DNA of 40,332 bases from Streptomyces sp. rh34. GTDB taxonomy: Bacteria > Actinomycetota > Actinomycetes > Streptomycetales > Streptomycetaceae. Below are positions 14,930-23,050 of the stretch, piece by piece. The number at the start of each line of letters is the position of its first letter. Position 1 is the first letter of the stretch. Made by a program: the position numbers and the translations under genes. The stretch is taken from the NCBI RefSeq assembly GCF_002551245.1, contig NZ_NTGZ01000038.1, forward strand, positions 1 through 40,332, written 5' to 3'. The notes beneath the pieces are model-generated. The model did not search any database and was not told the DNA's origin. It saw nothing but the letters and a program-made list of their open reading frames with translations.

Positions 14930-16915
14930 TCACGTCGTGGGAGGGGTTCGGCCGGCGACCCGCCGCACCGTGCGCAACAGGTACTCCTCGCGGTGCAGCG
15001 GGTCGTGGTCGGTGCGCGGGCGGCGGGGGGCCGGGCCGGTCACCGGGCGGTGGCCGGCGAAGGAGGACTCCAGCACGCCCTCGCCGCGGGTCGACCCCGG
15101 CAGCAGCCGCTGGAGTTCGTGGACCCGGGCCGCCGGGATCTCGCCCTCCACGGTGCAGAGAGCACCGTGCGTCTCGGGCGGCCCCGGCTCCGCCCCGAGC
15201 CGGGCGAGGACCGGGACCAGTGCGCCGAAGGCGTCCGTGGGCGCCTCCAGGCGGAAGCGGTGCATCGGCTCGTACACCCGTGTTCCGGCCCGGCGCAGCG
15301 CGTCCATCAGGACCAGGGGCGTCAGACCGCGGAAGTCGCCCGCCGTGCTCGACACGCTGTTGTAGCCGGAATGTGTCTGGGTGACCACGCAGTCGGTGAC
15401 CTGCCAGCCGTGCACTCCCTGGCTCAGGGTGGCACGCACGGTCTCCTCGACCGCCCGCATCAAGGAAGGGGGCATGGAGCCGAGTTCCACCGCGCGGCGG
15501 AACTCCACCCCGCTGCCGTACGGGGCCGGGTCGACGCGCAGCCCGACGGTGGCCAGGAAGGGGTTGGGGCCCGTGCCGATGAACTCGGCGGCCGCCCCCG
15601 TCCCGGCCGGCCGTTCCCGGCAGATGGTCGTGGTCTCCCGGAAGCTCACGTCCACGCCGAACTCGTCGGCCAGGGTGGCCTGGACGACCTCCTTCTGCAC
15701 CTCCCCGTAGAGCGAGAGGGACACCTCCCCGCGGAGGTCGTCACGGCGGACGGCGATCAGCGGGTCCTGTTCGGCGAGGCGGCCGAGCGCGACGTGCAGG
15801 GCGCCCCGGTCCTCGGGGTGTCGCGGGACGACGACCGTCTCCAGGGTCGGCGGGGCGAAGTGCCGGTACCCGGCCTCGGCCCGGCCCGCGCCGACGCTGT
15901 CGCCGATCCGGACGCCGGCCAGCCCTTTCAGCCTGCCGATCCGGCCGGCGCGGACCGAGGAGACCGGCACCTCACCACCGTTCTCGAAGACGCTGACCGC
16001 CGCGACCTTGCCCTCCGACTCCCGGCCGTCCGGGCTGCGGAAACGCAGCACCTCGCGGGCGCGCACGGCCCCCTCGACCATGCGGACGTACGCGGTCCGC
16101 TCGCCGTTCGCGGTCCGGTCGACCTTGAACACCGTGCCCCGGGCCGGCGCCTCCGGATCCCCCGTGGCGGTGGGCAGGAGTCCGGTGATGCCGTCGACCA
16201 GGGCGTCGATACCCGCGCCGGTGGCGGCGGAGCCGAAGAAGACCGGGTGGACGAGGCACCGGCCGGTCTGGTCGGCCAGCGCCCCGAGGAGCCGGGCGTG
16301 GGTGAGACCCGCCGGGTCGTCGACGTACGCGCCGAGCAGCTCGTCGTCGTGCCGGGTGAGCAGGTCGGTGAGCGCATCGGTGAAGCCGGGGTCGGCCCCG
16401 GTGTACGGGGTGCTCGTCGCGGTCCGGGTGCCGAGGTCTCGGGCGGTGCCCATCGCGACGACGTCCGCCGAGAGCCGTTCGGTGATGCTCGTCAGCAGCG
16501 AGCTGTAACGTGCCCCGGGCCGGTCGGTCTTGTTGACGAACAGCAGGGTCGGGATGCGCAGTCGGCGCAGGGTGCGCAGCAGGACCCGGGTCTGCGCCTG
16601 GACGCCCTCCACCGCGGAGACCACCAGGACGGCTCCGTCGAGCACGCCGAGGACCCGCTCCACCTCGGCGATGAAGTCCGGGTGGCCGGGGGTGTCGATC
16701 AGGTTGACCGTGGTGGTGCCGAGGGTGAAGGAGACGACGGCGGACTTGATGGTGATGCCGCGCCGGCGCTCCAGTGCGAGGGAGTCGGTCTGTGTGCTGC
16801 CGTCGTCGACGCTGCCGATGGCGTCGATGGCTCCGGCGGTGTGGAGGAGCCGCTCGGTCAGGCTTGTCTTACCGGCGTCGACATGCGCCAGAATTCCCAG
16901 GTTCAACGTGTGCAC
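14930..16915 (-). CDS. Otr(A)/Tet(M)-like ribosome-protection GTPase
   Basis: A 661-residue EF-G-like GTPase of the tetracycline ribosome-protection class. G motifs: P-loop AHVDAGKT at 10-17, RRGITI at 51-56, DTPGH at 74-78 and NKTD at 128-131. The C-terminal domains align with Tet(M) through EGEIPAARVHELQRLLPG. Such proteins dislodge tetracycline from the 30S decoding site. Here the domain IV tip loop reads YNSVSSTAGDFR at 518-529, where Tet(M) has YYSPVSTPADFR: the key Pro is Ser and one residue is inserted. So ribosome binding is likely, but tetracycline resistance cannot be assumed. The start is a GTG at 16915, fixed by the family N-terminus (MHTLNLGILAHVDAGKTS). No tetracycline biosynthesis genes are nearby. 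Confidence 0.87.
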   Translation of the reverse strand: MHTLNLGILAHVDAGKTSLTERLLHTAGAIDAIGSVDDGSTQTDSLALERRRGITIKSAVVSFTLGTTTVNLIDTPGHPDFIAEVERVLGVLDGAVLVVSAVEGVQAQTRVLLRTLRRLRIPTLLFVNKTDRPGARYSSLLTSITERLSADVVAMGTARDLGTRTATSTPYTGADPGFTDALTDLLTRHDDELLGAYVDDPAGLTHARLLGALADQTGRCLVHPVFFGSAATGAGIDALVDGITGLLPTATGDPEAPARGTVFKVDRTANGERTAYVRMVEGAVRAREVLRFRSPDGRESEGKVAAVSVFENGGEVPVSSVRAGRIGRLKGLAGVRIGDSVGAGRAEAGYRHFAPPTLETVVVPRHPEDRGALHVALGRLAEQDPLIAVRRDDLRGEVSLSLYGEVQKEVVQATLADEFGVDVSFRETTTICRERPAGTGAAAEFIGTGPNPFLATVGLRVDPAPYGSGVEFRRAVELGSMPPSLMRAVEETVRATLSQGVHGWQVTDCVVTQTHSGYNSVSSTAGDFRGLTPLVLMDALRRAGTRVYEPMHRFRLEAPTDAFGALVPVLARLGAEPGPPETHGALCTVEGEIPAARVHELQRLLPGSTRGEGVLESSFAGHRPVTGPAPRRPRTDHDPLHREEYLLRTVRRVAGRTPPTT

Positions 16916-17028
16916 GGAGCTTCATGTCCTTGAGAGAAAGGTCAGTTCCTGTCGGGAGGGACACGAAGGCTCGGCGCATGTTCGGACTCCTGGGTCGTAC
17001 CGGTGGACTGCGGGGAGTAGATCAGGGA

Positions 17029-17043
17029 GCCGCCCGGGGCGGC
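17029..17043 (-). terminator. short hairpin after galM
   Basis: GCCGCC and GGCGGC form a 6-bp stem around CGG, seven bases beyond the aldose epimerase stop codon at the end of the sugar operon. Weak candidate. Confidence 0.35.
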
Positions 17044-17049
17044 AACCGG

Positions 17050-18117
17050 TTATCCGCGGCGCCGCAGGTGCGGGAAGCGCCATTCGCTGCGGCTGCGCAG
17101 CGTCTCGCCGGGGCGCAGCACGGTGGTGGGGTGGCCGGGGCGGTTGGGCGAGTCCGGCAGGTGCTGGGTCTCCAGGCAGAGCGAGCCGTGGCGCCGGTGG
17201 CGGCGGCCGGTGCCGTCGGTGAACGCGCCGTCGAGCTGGTTGGCGGTGTAGACCTGGAGGCCGGGTTCGGTGGTCCAGAGCTCCAGGGTCCGCCGGTCGC
17301 CGGGGGCGGTGAGGCGGGCGGCCCGGCGCAGGGCCCCTGGGGCGACGGGGCGCAGGACCCAGCAGTGGTCAAAGCCGCCGCCCCGCCGCAGTTGGGTGTC
17401 GGGGTGGTCGAGGCGTTCGCCGATGCGCCGTGGGGTGGTGAGGTCGAAGGGGGTGCCGGCCACCGGGGCGGGCGCGCCTTCGGGGATGGAGTCGGGGTCG
17501 ATGGGGAGGTAGGTGTCGGCGTCGACCTGGAGGGTGTGGCCGAGGACGTCGTCGTCGCCGAGGTTGAGGTAGGCGTGGTTGGTGAGGTTGACGACGGTGG
17601 GCCGGTCGGTGACGGCCCGGTAGTCGACGGCGAGGGTCCCGGTGGTGTCCAGGGTGTAGGTGGCGGTGACGTCGAGCGCTCCGGGGAAGCCCATGTCGCC
17701 GTCGGGGCTGTGCAGGGTGAGCCGGAGGACGGCGGCGGTGTCGGTACGGTCCCCGGTGGCCTCCCAGACCTTGGTGTGGAAGCCGTTGGGGCCTCCGTGG
17801 AGGGCGTGCCCCCGGTCATTGGCGGGGATGTGGTGCGTGGCCCCGTCCAGGGTGAAGCGGCCGTGGGCGATGCGGTTGGCGTACCGGCCGACGATGGCCC
17901 CGAAGTAGGGGTTCTTGTCGGTGTAGTCGTCGAGCGCGGGCAGCGAGCGGACGACCGGGCCGGGTTCGCCGGCGGTGTCCGGCACGGTGAGGCTGTGCAG
18001 GACACCGCCGTAGGTGAGGACCTCGGCCCGGACGCCGGTGCCGGAGTCGAGGGTCCAGAGGTCGATCTCGCTCTGCCCGTGGGCGCGGCCGAACGGTTTG
18101 CGGTGCACGGTGGGCAT
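17050..18117 (-). CDS. galM: aldose 1-epimerase (mutarotase)
   Basis: A 355-residue cytoplasmic mutarotase that interconverts the alpha and beta anomers of aldoses such as galactose. Motifs: GRYANRIAHGRFTLDG, the substrate-binding His107 in HALHGGP, the acid His181 in NLTNHAYLNLG and the base Glu316 in CLETQHLPDSPN. No signal peptide, so it works on imported sugar. The ATG at 18117 follows AAGGA by seven bases; the upstream in-frame ATG at 18204 would run through a hairpin. It is the last gene of the transporter operon, but a strong stem-loop separates it from the LacI gene, so its expression may be lower or partly independent. Confidence 0.93.
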   Translation of the reverse strand: MPTVHRKPFGRAHGQSEIDLWTLDSGTGVRAEVLTYGGVLHSLTVPDTAGEPGPVVRSLPALDDYTDKNPYFGAIVGRYANRIAHGRFTLDGATHHIPANDRGHALHGGPNGFHTKVWEATGDRTDTAAVLRLTLHSPDGDMGFPGALDVTATYTLDTTGTLAVDYRAVTDRPTVVNLTNHAYLNLGDDDVLGHTLQVDADTYLPIDPDSIPEGAPAPVAGTPFDLTTPRRIGERLDHPDTQLRRGGGFDHCWVLRPVAPGALRRAARLTAPGDRRTLELWTTEPGLQVYTANQLDGAFTDGTGRRHRRHGSLCLETQHLPDSPNRPGHPTTVLRPGETLRSRSEWRFPHLRRRG

Positions 18118-18158
18118 GAGGAGTTCCTTGAGGGTGCGGGAGGGGGCCTCGCCGGGGC

Positions 18159-18201
18159 CTGCCGCCCAACTGCCGCCTGTCGGGAAGCAGTTGGGCGGCA
18201 G
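18159..18201 (-). terminator. 15-bp hairpin between lacI-type gene and galM
   Basis: CTGCCGCCCAACTGC and GCAGTTGGGCGGCAG form a perfect 15-bp stem with a 13-base loop. It starts 15 bases beyond the regulator stop and ends 42 bases before the galM start. Either a terminator of the five-gene transporter unit or a partial terminator that lowers galM expression. Confidence 0.7.
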
Positions 18202-18215
18202 CACCCCAGGGGCCG

Positions 18216-19247
18216 CTAGCGGGGCGGTCCGGAGGCCTCGTGGGGCGTGGTGGATTCGCGGACGACGAGCCGGTAGCCGGGGCGGGGCCGCCGGGGTTCG
18301 GCGACGGGGGTTCCCGCGAGGCGTTCGACGAGGCTGTCGACGGCGAGCCGGGCGATGGCCGCCTTGTCGGGCGCGATGGTGGTGAGGGTGGTGGCCCCGT
18401 ACCGGCTCTCCTCGATGTCGTCGAAGCCGACGACGGCGATGTCGTCCGGGATGGCGAGGCCGCGTTCGGTGATGGTGCGCATGGCTCCGGTCGCGATCAT
18501 GTCGTTGTACGCGAACACGGCGTCGGGCCGCTCGCCCCGGTCGAGGAGGGAGGCCATGGCGGCGGCCCCGTCCTCACGGCCGTAGCCGTCGGTGACGACG
18601 ACCAGGGATTCGTCCGGTTCGATACCGGAGGCGGTCAGCTCCTCGCGCCAGCCGCGCAGCCGGAGGTGGGCGGGCTGGCGCTCCTGACCGGTGCGGGAGC
18701 CGAGGAAGGCGATCCTGCGGTGGCCGAGGGCGACGAGGTGGGCGACGGCCTCACGGGCGGCGGCCACGTTGTCGATCGCGATGTGGTCGTAGGGGGCCTC
18801 GTACTCGCGCTCGCCGAGCAGCACCAGCGGCGCGGTCTCGGTGCGGGCCATCAGGTCCTCGGTCTCCAGGTGGATGGGGCTGAGGATGAGGCCGTCGATG
18901 ACATGGGAGCGGAATCCCTGGCAGACCAGCAGCTCCTTCTCCCGCAGGCCCGCCGTGTGGTCGACCAGGACGGTGTAGTCGTGCCGGGCCGCCGCGTCGA
19001 CGACCTCGCCGGCCAGCTCCGCGAAGTACGGGTTGCCGAATTCGGGGACGGCGAGGGCGATGATGCCGGTGCGGCCCTTGCGGAGATGGCGGGCGGTGAG
19101 GTTCGGCCGGTAGCCGAGCTCGTCGATCGCCTGCTGGACCTTGGCCCGCATCTTCGGGGTCACGTGCTGATAGTTGTTGACCACGTTCGACACGGTCTTG
19201 ATGGACACGCCCGCCCGTTGAGCCACGTCCTTGAGGCTGACGCCCAC
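18216..19247 (-). CDS. LacI-family regulator of the sugar-furanoside locus
   Basis: A 343-residue LacI repressor. The helix-turn-helix is at 4-24 (SLKDVAQRAGVSIKTVSNVV), the hinge helix region is ARHLRKG, and the effector domain runs from IIALAVPEFGNPYFAELAGE to IAVVGFDDIEESRYG. Translation starts with GTG, preceded by AAGGAG. It lies inside the operon, after the permeases and before galM, so it is probably autoregulated with the transporter. Operator-like CAACG sites before the operon (24303-24317), before the hydrolase side (24481-24497) and before the second GH2 gene (33224-33265) are the natural targets. The inducer is likely the transported sugar; this is inference. Confidence 0.9.
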   Translation of the reverse strand: MGVSLKDVAQRAGVSIKTVSNVVNNYQHVTPKMRAKVQQAIDELGYRPNLTARHLRKGRTGIIALAVPEFGNPYFAELAGEVVDAAARHDYTVLVDHTAGLREKELLVCQGFRSHVIDGLILSPIHLETEDLMARTETAPLVLLGEREYEAPYDHIAIDNVAAAREAVAHLVALGHRRIAFLGSRTGQERQPAHLRLRGWREELTASGIEPDESLVVVTDGYGREDGAAAMASLLDRGERPDAVFAYNDMIATGAMRTITERGLAIPDDIAVVGFDDIEESRYGATTLTTIAPDKAAIARLAVDSLVERLAGTPVAEPRRPRPGYRLVVRESTTPHEASGPPR

Positions 19248-19291
19248 GGCACTCCTTGTTGCTTGGTTCGACTCGGCCCGATCCGTACGGT

Positions 19292-20341
19292 TCAGGTGGT
19301 TCTCCGGCTGCGCGCGAGGTAACGCTGCGCCACCACGACAACGATAAGGAAGCCGCCGCTGACCACCGACTGGTACGAGGAGTTGAGTGAGCCGATCTGG
19401 TTGATGAGGTTCTGGATCACGGCGAGCAGCAGCACGCCCCAGAGGGTGCCGCTGATCGATCCCGCGCCGCCGATGAGGAGGGTGCCGCCGATGACGACGG
19501 CGGAGATCGCGTCGAGTTCCATGCCGACGCCGACGATGGTGACGCCGGAGGAGAGGCGGGCGGCGTTGAGCGCTCCGGCGAGTCCGGCGAGCAGTCCGCT
19601 GAGGGTGTAGACGAGGATCTTCGTCCGGGCGACGGGCAGGCCCATCAGGGTGGCCGCGTCGCTGCTGCCGCCGACGGCGAACAGCGTCTGTCCGAACGAG
19701 GTCCGCTGGAGCAGGAGTCCGCCCGCCCCGAAGAGGGCCAGGGCGACGAGGATCGGGTATCCGAACCCCCAGACGCTGCCCTGGCCGAGCTCCGCGAAGG
19801 CGGAGTCCTTGGGCACCAGGTAGGTGGTGGCGCCCTCGTCGGTGAAGGCGAGGAGCATGCCGCGCGCCGCGAGGAGGGTGGCGAGCGTGACGATGAAGGG
19901 GGCCATGTTCGCGCGGGCGATGAGGAGACCGTTGAGCAGCCCGATCGCGCCGCAGACCACCAGGGGTACGAGCAGGGCGGCGAGGAAGCCCCCTTGCGAG
20001 GCCCAGGCTGCGAGGACGCCGCCGAGGGCGAAGACGGAGCCGACGGAGAGGTCGATGCCGCCGGTGATGATGACCAGCGTCATACCGAGGGCGACGATCG
20101 CGAGGAACGAGGCCTGGACGGTGACGCCCCGGGCGTTGTCGAGGCTGGCGAACGTCGGGTAGACGAACGAGGCGATGAGGATCACGGTCAGCAGGACCGC
20201 GAGGACGCCCTGGCGCTGAAGGAGTTCGCCGATACGGGATCCGGTGGAGCGTCCGGGGCGGGGTTCGGGGCGCGAGGGGGCGCCTTTGAGGGGCGCCGGG
20301 GCCTCGGGCGCGGGCACGGTGGCCGGTGGGGTGTGGTTCAT
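19292..20341 (-). CDS. sugar ABC transporter permease (YjfF/RbsC-like)
   Basis: A 349-residue permease of the BPD_transp_2 type. A Pro-rich cytoplasmic N-terminus of about 40 residues is followed by eight to ten hydrophobic helices. Marks are ALGMTLVIITGGIDLSVGSV, RANMAPFIVTLATLLAARG, FAVGGSSDAATLMGLPV (ATPase contact) and AVVIGGTLLIGGAGSISGT. It is the second permease of the operon, overlapping the first by ATGA. The pairing of two distinct permeases with one double ATPase is the YtfQRT-YjfF (galactofuranose) arrangement rather than the single-permease ribose one. Confidence 0.92.
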   Translation of the reverse strand: MNHTPPATVPAPEAPAPLKGAPSRPEPRPGRSTGSRIGELLQRQGVLAVLLTVILIASFVYPTFASLDNARGVTVQASFLAIVALGMTLVIITGGIDLSVGSVFALGGVLAAWASQGGFLAALLVPLVVCGAIGLLNGLLIARANMAPFIVTLATLLAARGMLLAFTDEGATTYLVPKDSAFAELGQGSVWGFGYPILVALALFGAGGLLLQRTSFGQTLFAVGGSSDAATLMGLPVARTKILVYTLSGLLAGLAGALNAARLSSGVTIVGVGMELDAISAVVIGGTLLIGGAGSISGTLWGVLLLAVIQNLINQIGSLNSSYQSVVSGGFLIVVVVAQRYLARSRRTT

Positions 20342-21315
20342 CGGGACCTACGCTCCCGGGCGACGTAGACGGCGGCGATGATGATGGCCGCCTGGGCGAT
20401 CTGTGCGGTGGAGTCGGGCAGGTCGTGCTTGACGAGGGTCGCGCGCAGCAGCTGCATGAGCAGGGCGCCCGCGACGGTGCCGAGCACCCGGATGGAGCCG
20501 CCGTTCAGCGGGGTGCCGCCGACGACGACGGCCGTGATGGCGGAGAGCTCCATGAGGGTGCCGAGCGAGGACGGGTCGCTGGCGGTGAGCCGGGCGGTGG
20601 CGAGGATGCCGGCGAGGGCGGCCATCACCCCGCACAGGATGTAGACGCCGATCAGGACACGCTTGACGGGCAGTCCGGACAGCGCGGCGGCCGAGCGGTT
20701 GCCGCCGATGGCGACGATCTGGCGGCCGAAGGTGGTGCGCTGCACCAGGAACGCGACGGCGAGCGCGAGGACGCCCGCGATGAGCACGACCGTCGGGATA
20801 CCGAGGAAGGAGCCGGTGCCCAGCGCGAGGATGTCCGGGTTGACGATCTGCTTGAGCCGGCCGTCGGCCATCACGAGGGCGAGGCCCCGGCCGCCGACGA
20901 ACAGGGCGAGCGTCGCCACGATGGGTTGCAGCCCGACGAGCGAGACGAGCGTCCCGTTGATCGCGCCGACGACCGCCCCGGCGAGCAGGGCGATCAGGAG
21001 CGCGGGGACCAGCCCGTATCCGAGGTAGAGCGGCAGCAGGGCGGCGGCGAGCGCCATGGTGGAGCCGACGGAGAGGTCGATGCCCTCGGTGCCGATGACC
21101 AGGGCCATGCCGAGCGCGACGATCACGATGGGCGCGACCTGGACGAGCTGGGTGCGCAGGTTGTCGGCCGTCATGAAGTGCTCGGTGAACAGCGCGTTGA
21201 ACAGCAGCACGACGGCGACGGCCGCGTACACCCCGTACTCCTGGTACCAGGCGGGGTCGCGCAGCCGGGCCAGCGGCTTCGCGGCGGGGCGTGGCAGGGT
21301 GGCCTGGGTGGTCAT
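20338..21315 (-). CDS. sugar ABC transporter permease (YtfT/RbsC-like)
   Basis: A 325-residue permease paralogous to the next gene. Marks are ALGMALVIGTEGIDLSVGST, GLQPIVATLALFVGGRGLA, AIGGNRSAAALSGLPVKR and AVVVGGTPLNGGSIRVLGT. Both ends overlap neighbours by four bases (ATGA), showing tight translational coupling with the ATPase before it and the permease after it. Residue 60 region QVAPIVIVALG matches the first periplasmic helix of ribose-type permeases. Confidence 0.92.
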   Translation of the reverse strand: MTTQATLPRPAAKPLARLRDPAWYQEYGVYAAVAVVLLFNALFTEHFMTADNLRTQLVQVAPIVIVALGMALVIGTEGIDLSVGSTMALAAALLPLYLGYGLVPALLIALLAGAVVGAINGTLVSLVGLQPIVATLALFVGGRGLALVMADGRLKQIVNPDILALGTGSFLGIPTVVLIAGVLALAVAFLVQRTTFGRQIVAIGGNRSAAALSGLPVKRVLIGVYILCGVMAALAGILATARLTASDPSSLGTLMELSAITAVVVGGTPLNGGSIRVLGTVAGALLMQLLRATLVKHDLPDSTAQIAQAAIIIAAVYVARERRSR

Positions 21316-22958
21316 CGGGGGTCCTCCTGGGCGGCCGGGGCCTTCCCACCGGTGTCGGGCGTGTGGTCGGCGGGTGCGGTCTCCGGCGTGTGGTCGGCGA
21401 GCACTGCGAGGAGGCGGCTCTCGTCCACCTCGTCGCCGGCGAGTTCACCGGCGACCGCGCCGCCGCGCAGGACGACGATGCGGTCGGCGCCCTCGATCAG
21501 CTCCTCGATGTCGGAGGAGATCAGCAGTACGGCGAGCCCCTCGCGGGCGAGTTCGTCGATGAGGCTCTGCACCTCGGCCTTGGCCCCGACGTCGATGCCC
21601 CGGGTGGGCTCGTCGAGCAGCAGCACCTTGGGTTCCAGGCAGAGCCAGCGGGCGAGCAGCACCTTCTGCTGGTTGCCGCCGGAGAGTTCGCCGACCTTCT
21701 GCTCGGGGCTGGAGGCCTTGATCCGCAGCCGTTTCATGAAGACGTCGACGACGCGGTCCTGTCGGGCGCGGGAGACGATGCCGCCCCTGGAGAGCCGGGG
21801 CATGGCGGCGAGGACGATGTTCTCGCGGACGGAGAGGCCGGGGATGATGCCCTCGGCCTTGCGGTCCTCGGGGAGCATGCTGATCCCCGCGCGGATGGCG
21901 GCGGCCGGGGTGGGGCGCCCGACGCGCTTGCCGTCGACGGTGATCTCCCCGCCGTCCAGGGGCAGTGCGCCGGTCAGCGCCTTCGCGGTCTCGCTGCGGC
22001 CGGAGCCCAGCAGTCCGCCGAGTCCCAGCACCTCACCGGCGTACAACTCCACGGAGATGTCGTGCAGTTGGTGACGACGGTCGAGGCCGGTCGCGGTGAG
22101 GACGGGGGCGCGGGCCGGGTCGTGCCCTTCGGCGGCGAAGCCGGTGAGGCCGTCGCGCCGGACTTCGGACATGTCGCGGCCGAGCATCATCGACACCAGC
22201 CGCATCCGGTCCAGCGGGGCCAGTTCGCCGGTGTGGATGTGCCGGCCGTCGCGCAGGACGGTGACCCGGTCGCAGATGCGGTAGAGCTCGTCCATGCGGT
22301 GGCTGACGTAGAGGACGGCGATGCCCTGGCCGCGCAGGTTCTCGATGACCCGGAAGAGGGTCTCGACCTCGCGGGGCTCCAGCGACGAGGTGGGTTCGTC
22401 CATGATGACGACCTGGGCCCGTACGGAGACGGCGCGGGCGAGCGCCACCATCTGCTGGGTGCCGATGCCCAGGGTGTGCAGGGGCCGCTTGGGGTCGACG
22501 CGGACGCCGAACCCGTCGAGGAGTCCGGTGGTCTCGCGGTTCATCCGGGCGAAGTCGATGAGCCCGAAGCGGTTCTTCGGTTCCCGGCCCAGGAAGATGT
22601 TGCGCGCCACGCTCATCAGCGGGACGAGGTTCACCTCCTGGTAGATGGTGGAGATCCCGGCCTGCTGTGCCTCGAACGGGCGGGCGAAGCGGACCGGTTC
22701 GCCGCTCACGCGCACCTCGCCCTCGTCGCTCCGGTAGACGCCGGTGAGCACCTTGATGAGGGTGGACTTGCCGGCCCCGTTCTCGCCGACGAGCGCGTGG
22801 ACCTCGCCCGCGCGCAGGGCGAAGGAGACGTCGTCCAGGGCGACGACGCCCGGGAACCGCTTGCTCACCGAGCGGGCTTCGAGAACGGGGTCCGCCACGG
22901 CGGCGGCACCGGCCCCGGGGTGCTCCGGGCGCTGGGGTGTCGCTGGGGTTGGTGCCAT
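21312..22958 (-). CDS. sugar ABC transporter double ATPase (YtfR/RbsA-like)
   Basis: A 548-residue protein with two ATPase halves. The first has Walker A GENGAGKST, the degenerate signature LGIGTQQMVALARA and Walker B VVIMDEPTSSLE. The second has the eroded P-loop GLLGSGRSE, the normal signature LSGGNQQKVLLAR and Walker B VLLLDEPTRGID. One intact and one degenerate site is usual for the ribose/galactofuranose class. The C-terminal tail is repetitive (DHTPETAPADHTPDTG) and probably unstructured. It starts 92 bases after the binding-protein gene, across a large hairpin, and overlaps the downstream permease. Confidence 0.94.
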   Translation of the reverse strand: MAPTPATPQRPEHPGAGAAAVADPVLEARSVSKRFPGVVALDDVSFALRAGEVHALVGENGAGKSTLIKVLTGVYRSDEGEVRVSGEPVRFARPFEAQQAGISTIYQEVNLVPLMSVARNIFLGREPKNRFGLIDFARMNRETTGLLDGFGVRVDPKRPLHTLGIGTQQMVALARAVSVRAQVVIMDEPTSSLEPREVETLFRVIENLRGQGIAVLYVSHRMDELYRICDRVTVLRDGRHIHTGELAPLDRMRLVSMMLGRDMSEVRRDGLTGFAAEGHDPARAPVLTATGLDRRHQLHDISVELYAGEVLGLGGLLGSGRSETAKALTGALPLDGGEITVDGKRVGRPTPAAAIRAGISMLPEDRKAEGIIPGLSVRENIVLAAMPRLSRGGIVSRARQDRVVDVFMKRLRIKASSPEQKVGELSGGNQQKVLLARWLCLEPKVLLLDEPTRGIDVGAKAEVQSLIDELAREGLAVLLISSDIEELIEGADRIVVLRGGAVAGELAGDEVDESRLLAVLADHTPETAPADHTPDTGGKAPAAQEDPR

Positions 22959-22994
22959 GAATCCTGGCCTTCCGGAGTTACGGGAATGGGACCG

Positions 22995-23043
22995 GGCCGC
23001 CGGCCGCCCCGGGGTGCCCGGGCGTCGCGGCGGCCGGCCGGCC
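22995..23043 (-). terminator. intra-operon stem-loop between binding protein and ATPase genes
   Basis: GGCCGCCGGCCGCC pairs with GGCGGCCGGCCGGCC, with one bulged base, around a 20-base GC-rich loop. It starts eight bases beyond the binding-protein stop. Such hairpins typically stabilise the upstream mRNA or end part of the transcripts, giving more binding protein than transporter. Confidence 0.65.
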
Positions 23044-23050
23044 GACGGGG

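Noticed and set aside
14930..16915. Calling this gene a proven tetracycline-resistance determinant
   Set aside because: The family is clear, but the functional loop differs from Tet(M) and no tetracycline pathway is present, so resistance is left open.
14189..16933. A 914-codon plus-strand frame opposite the ribosome-protection GTPase
   Set aside because: Low-complexity antisense shadow; the minus-strand gene has all GTPase motifs.
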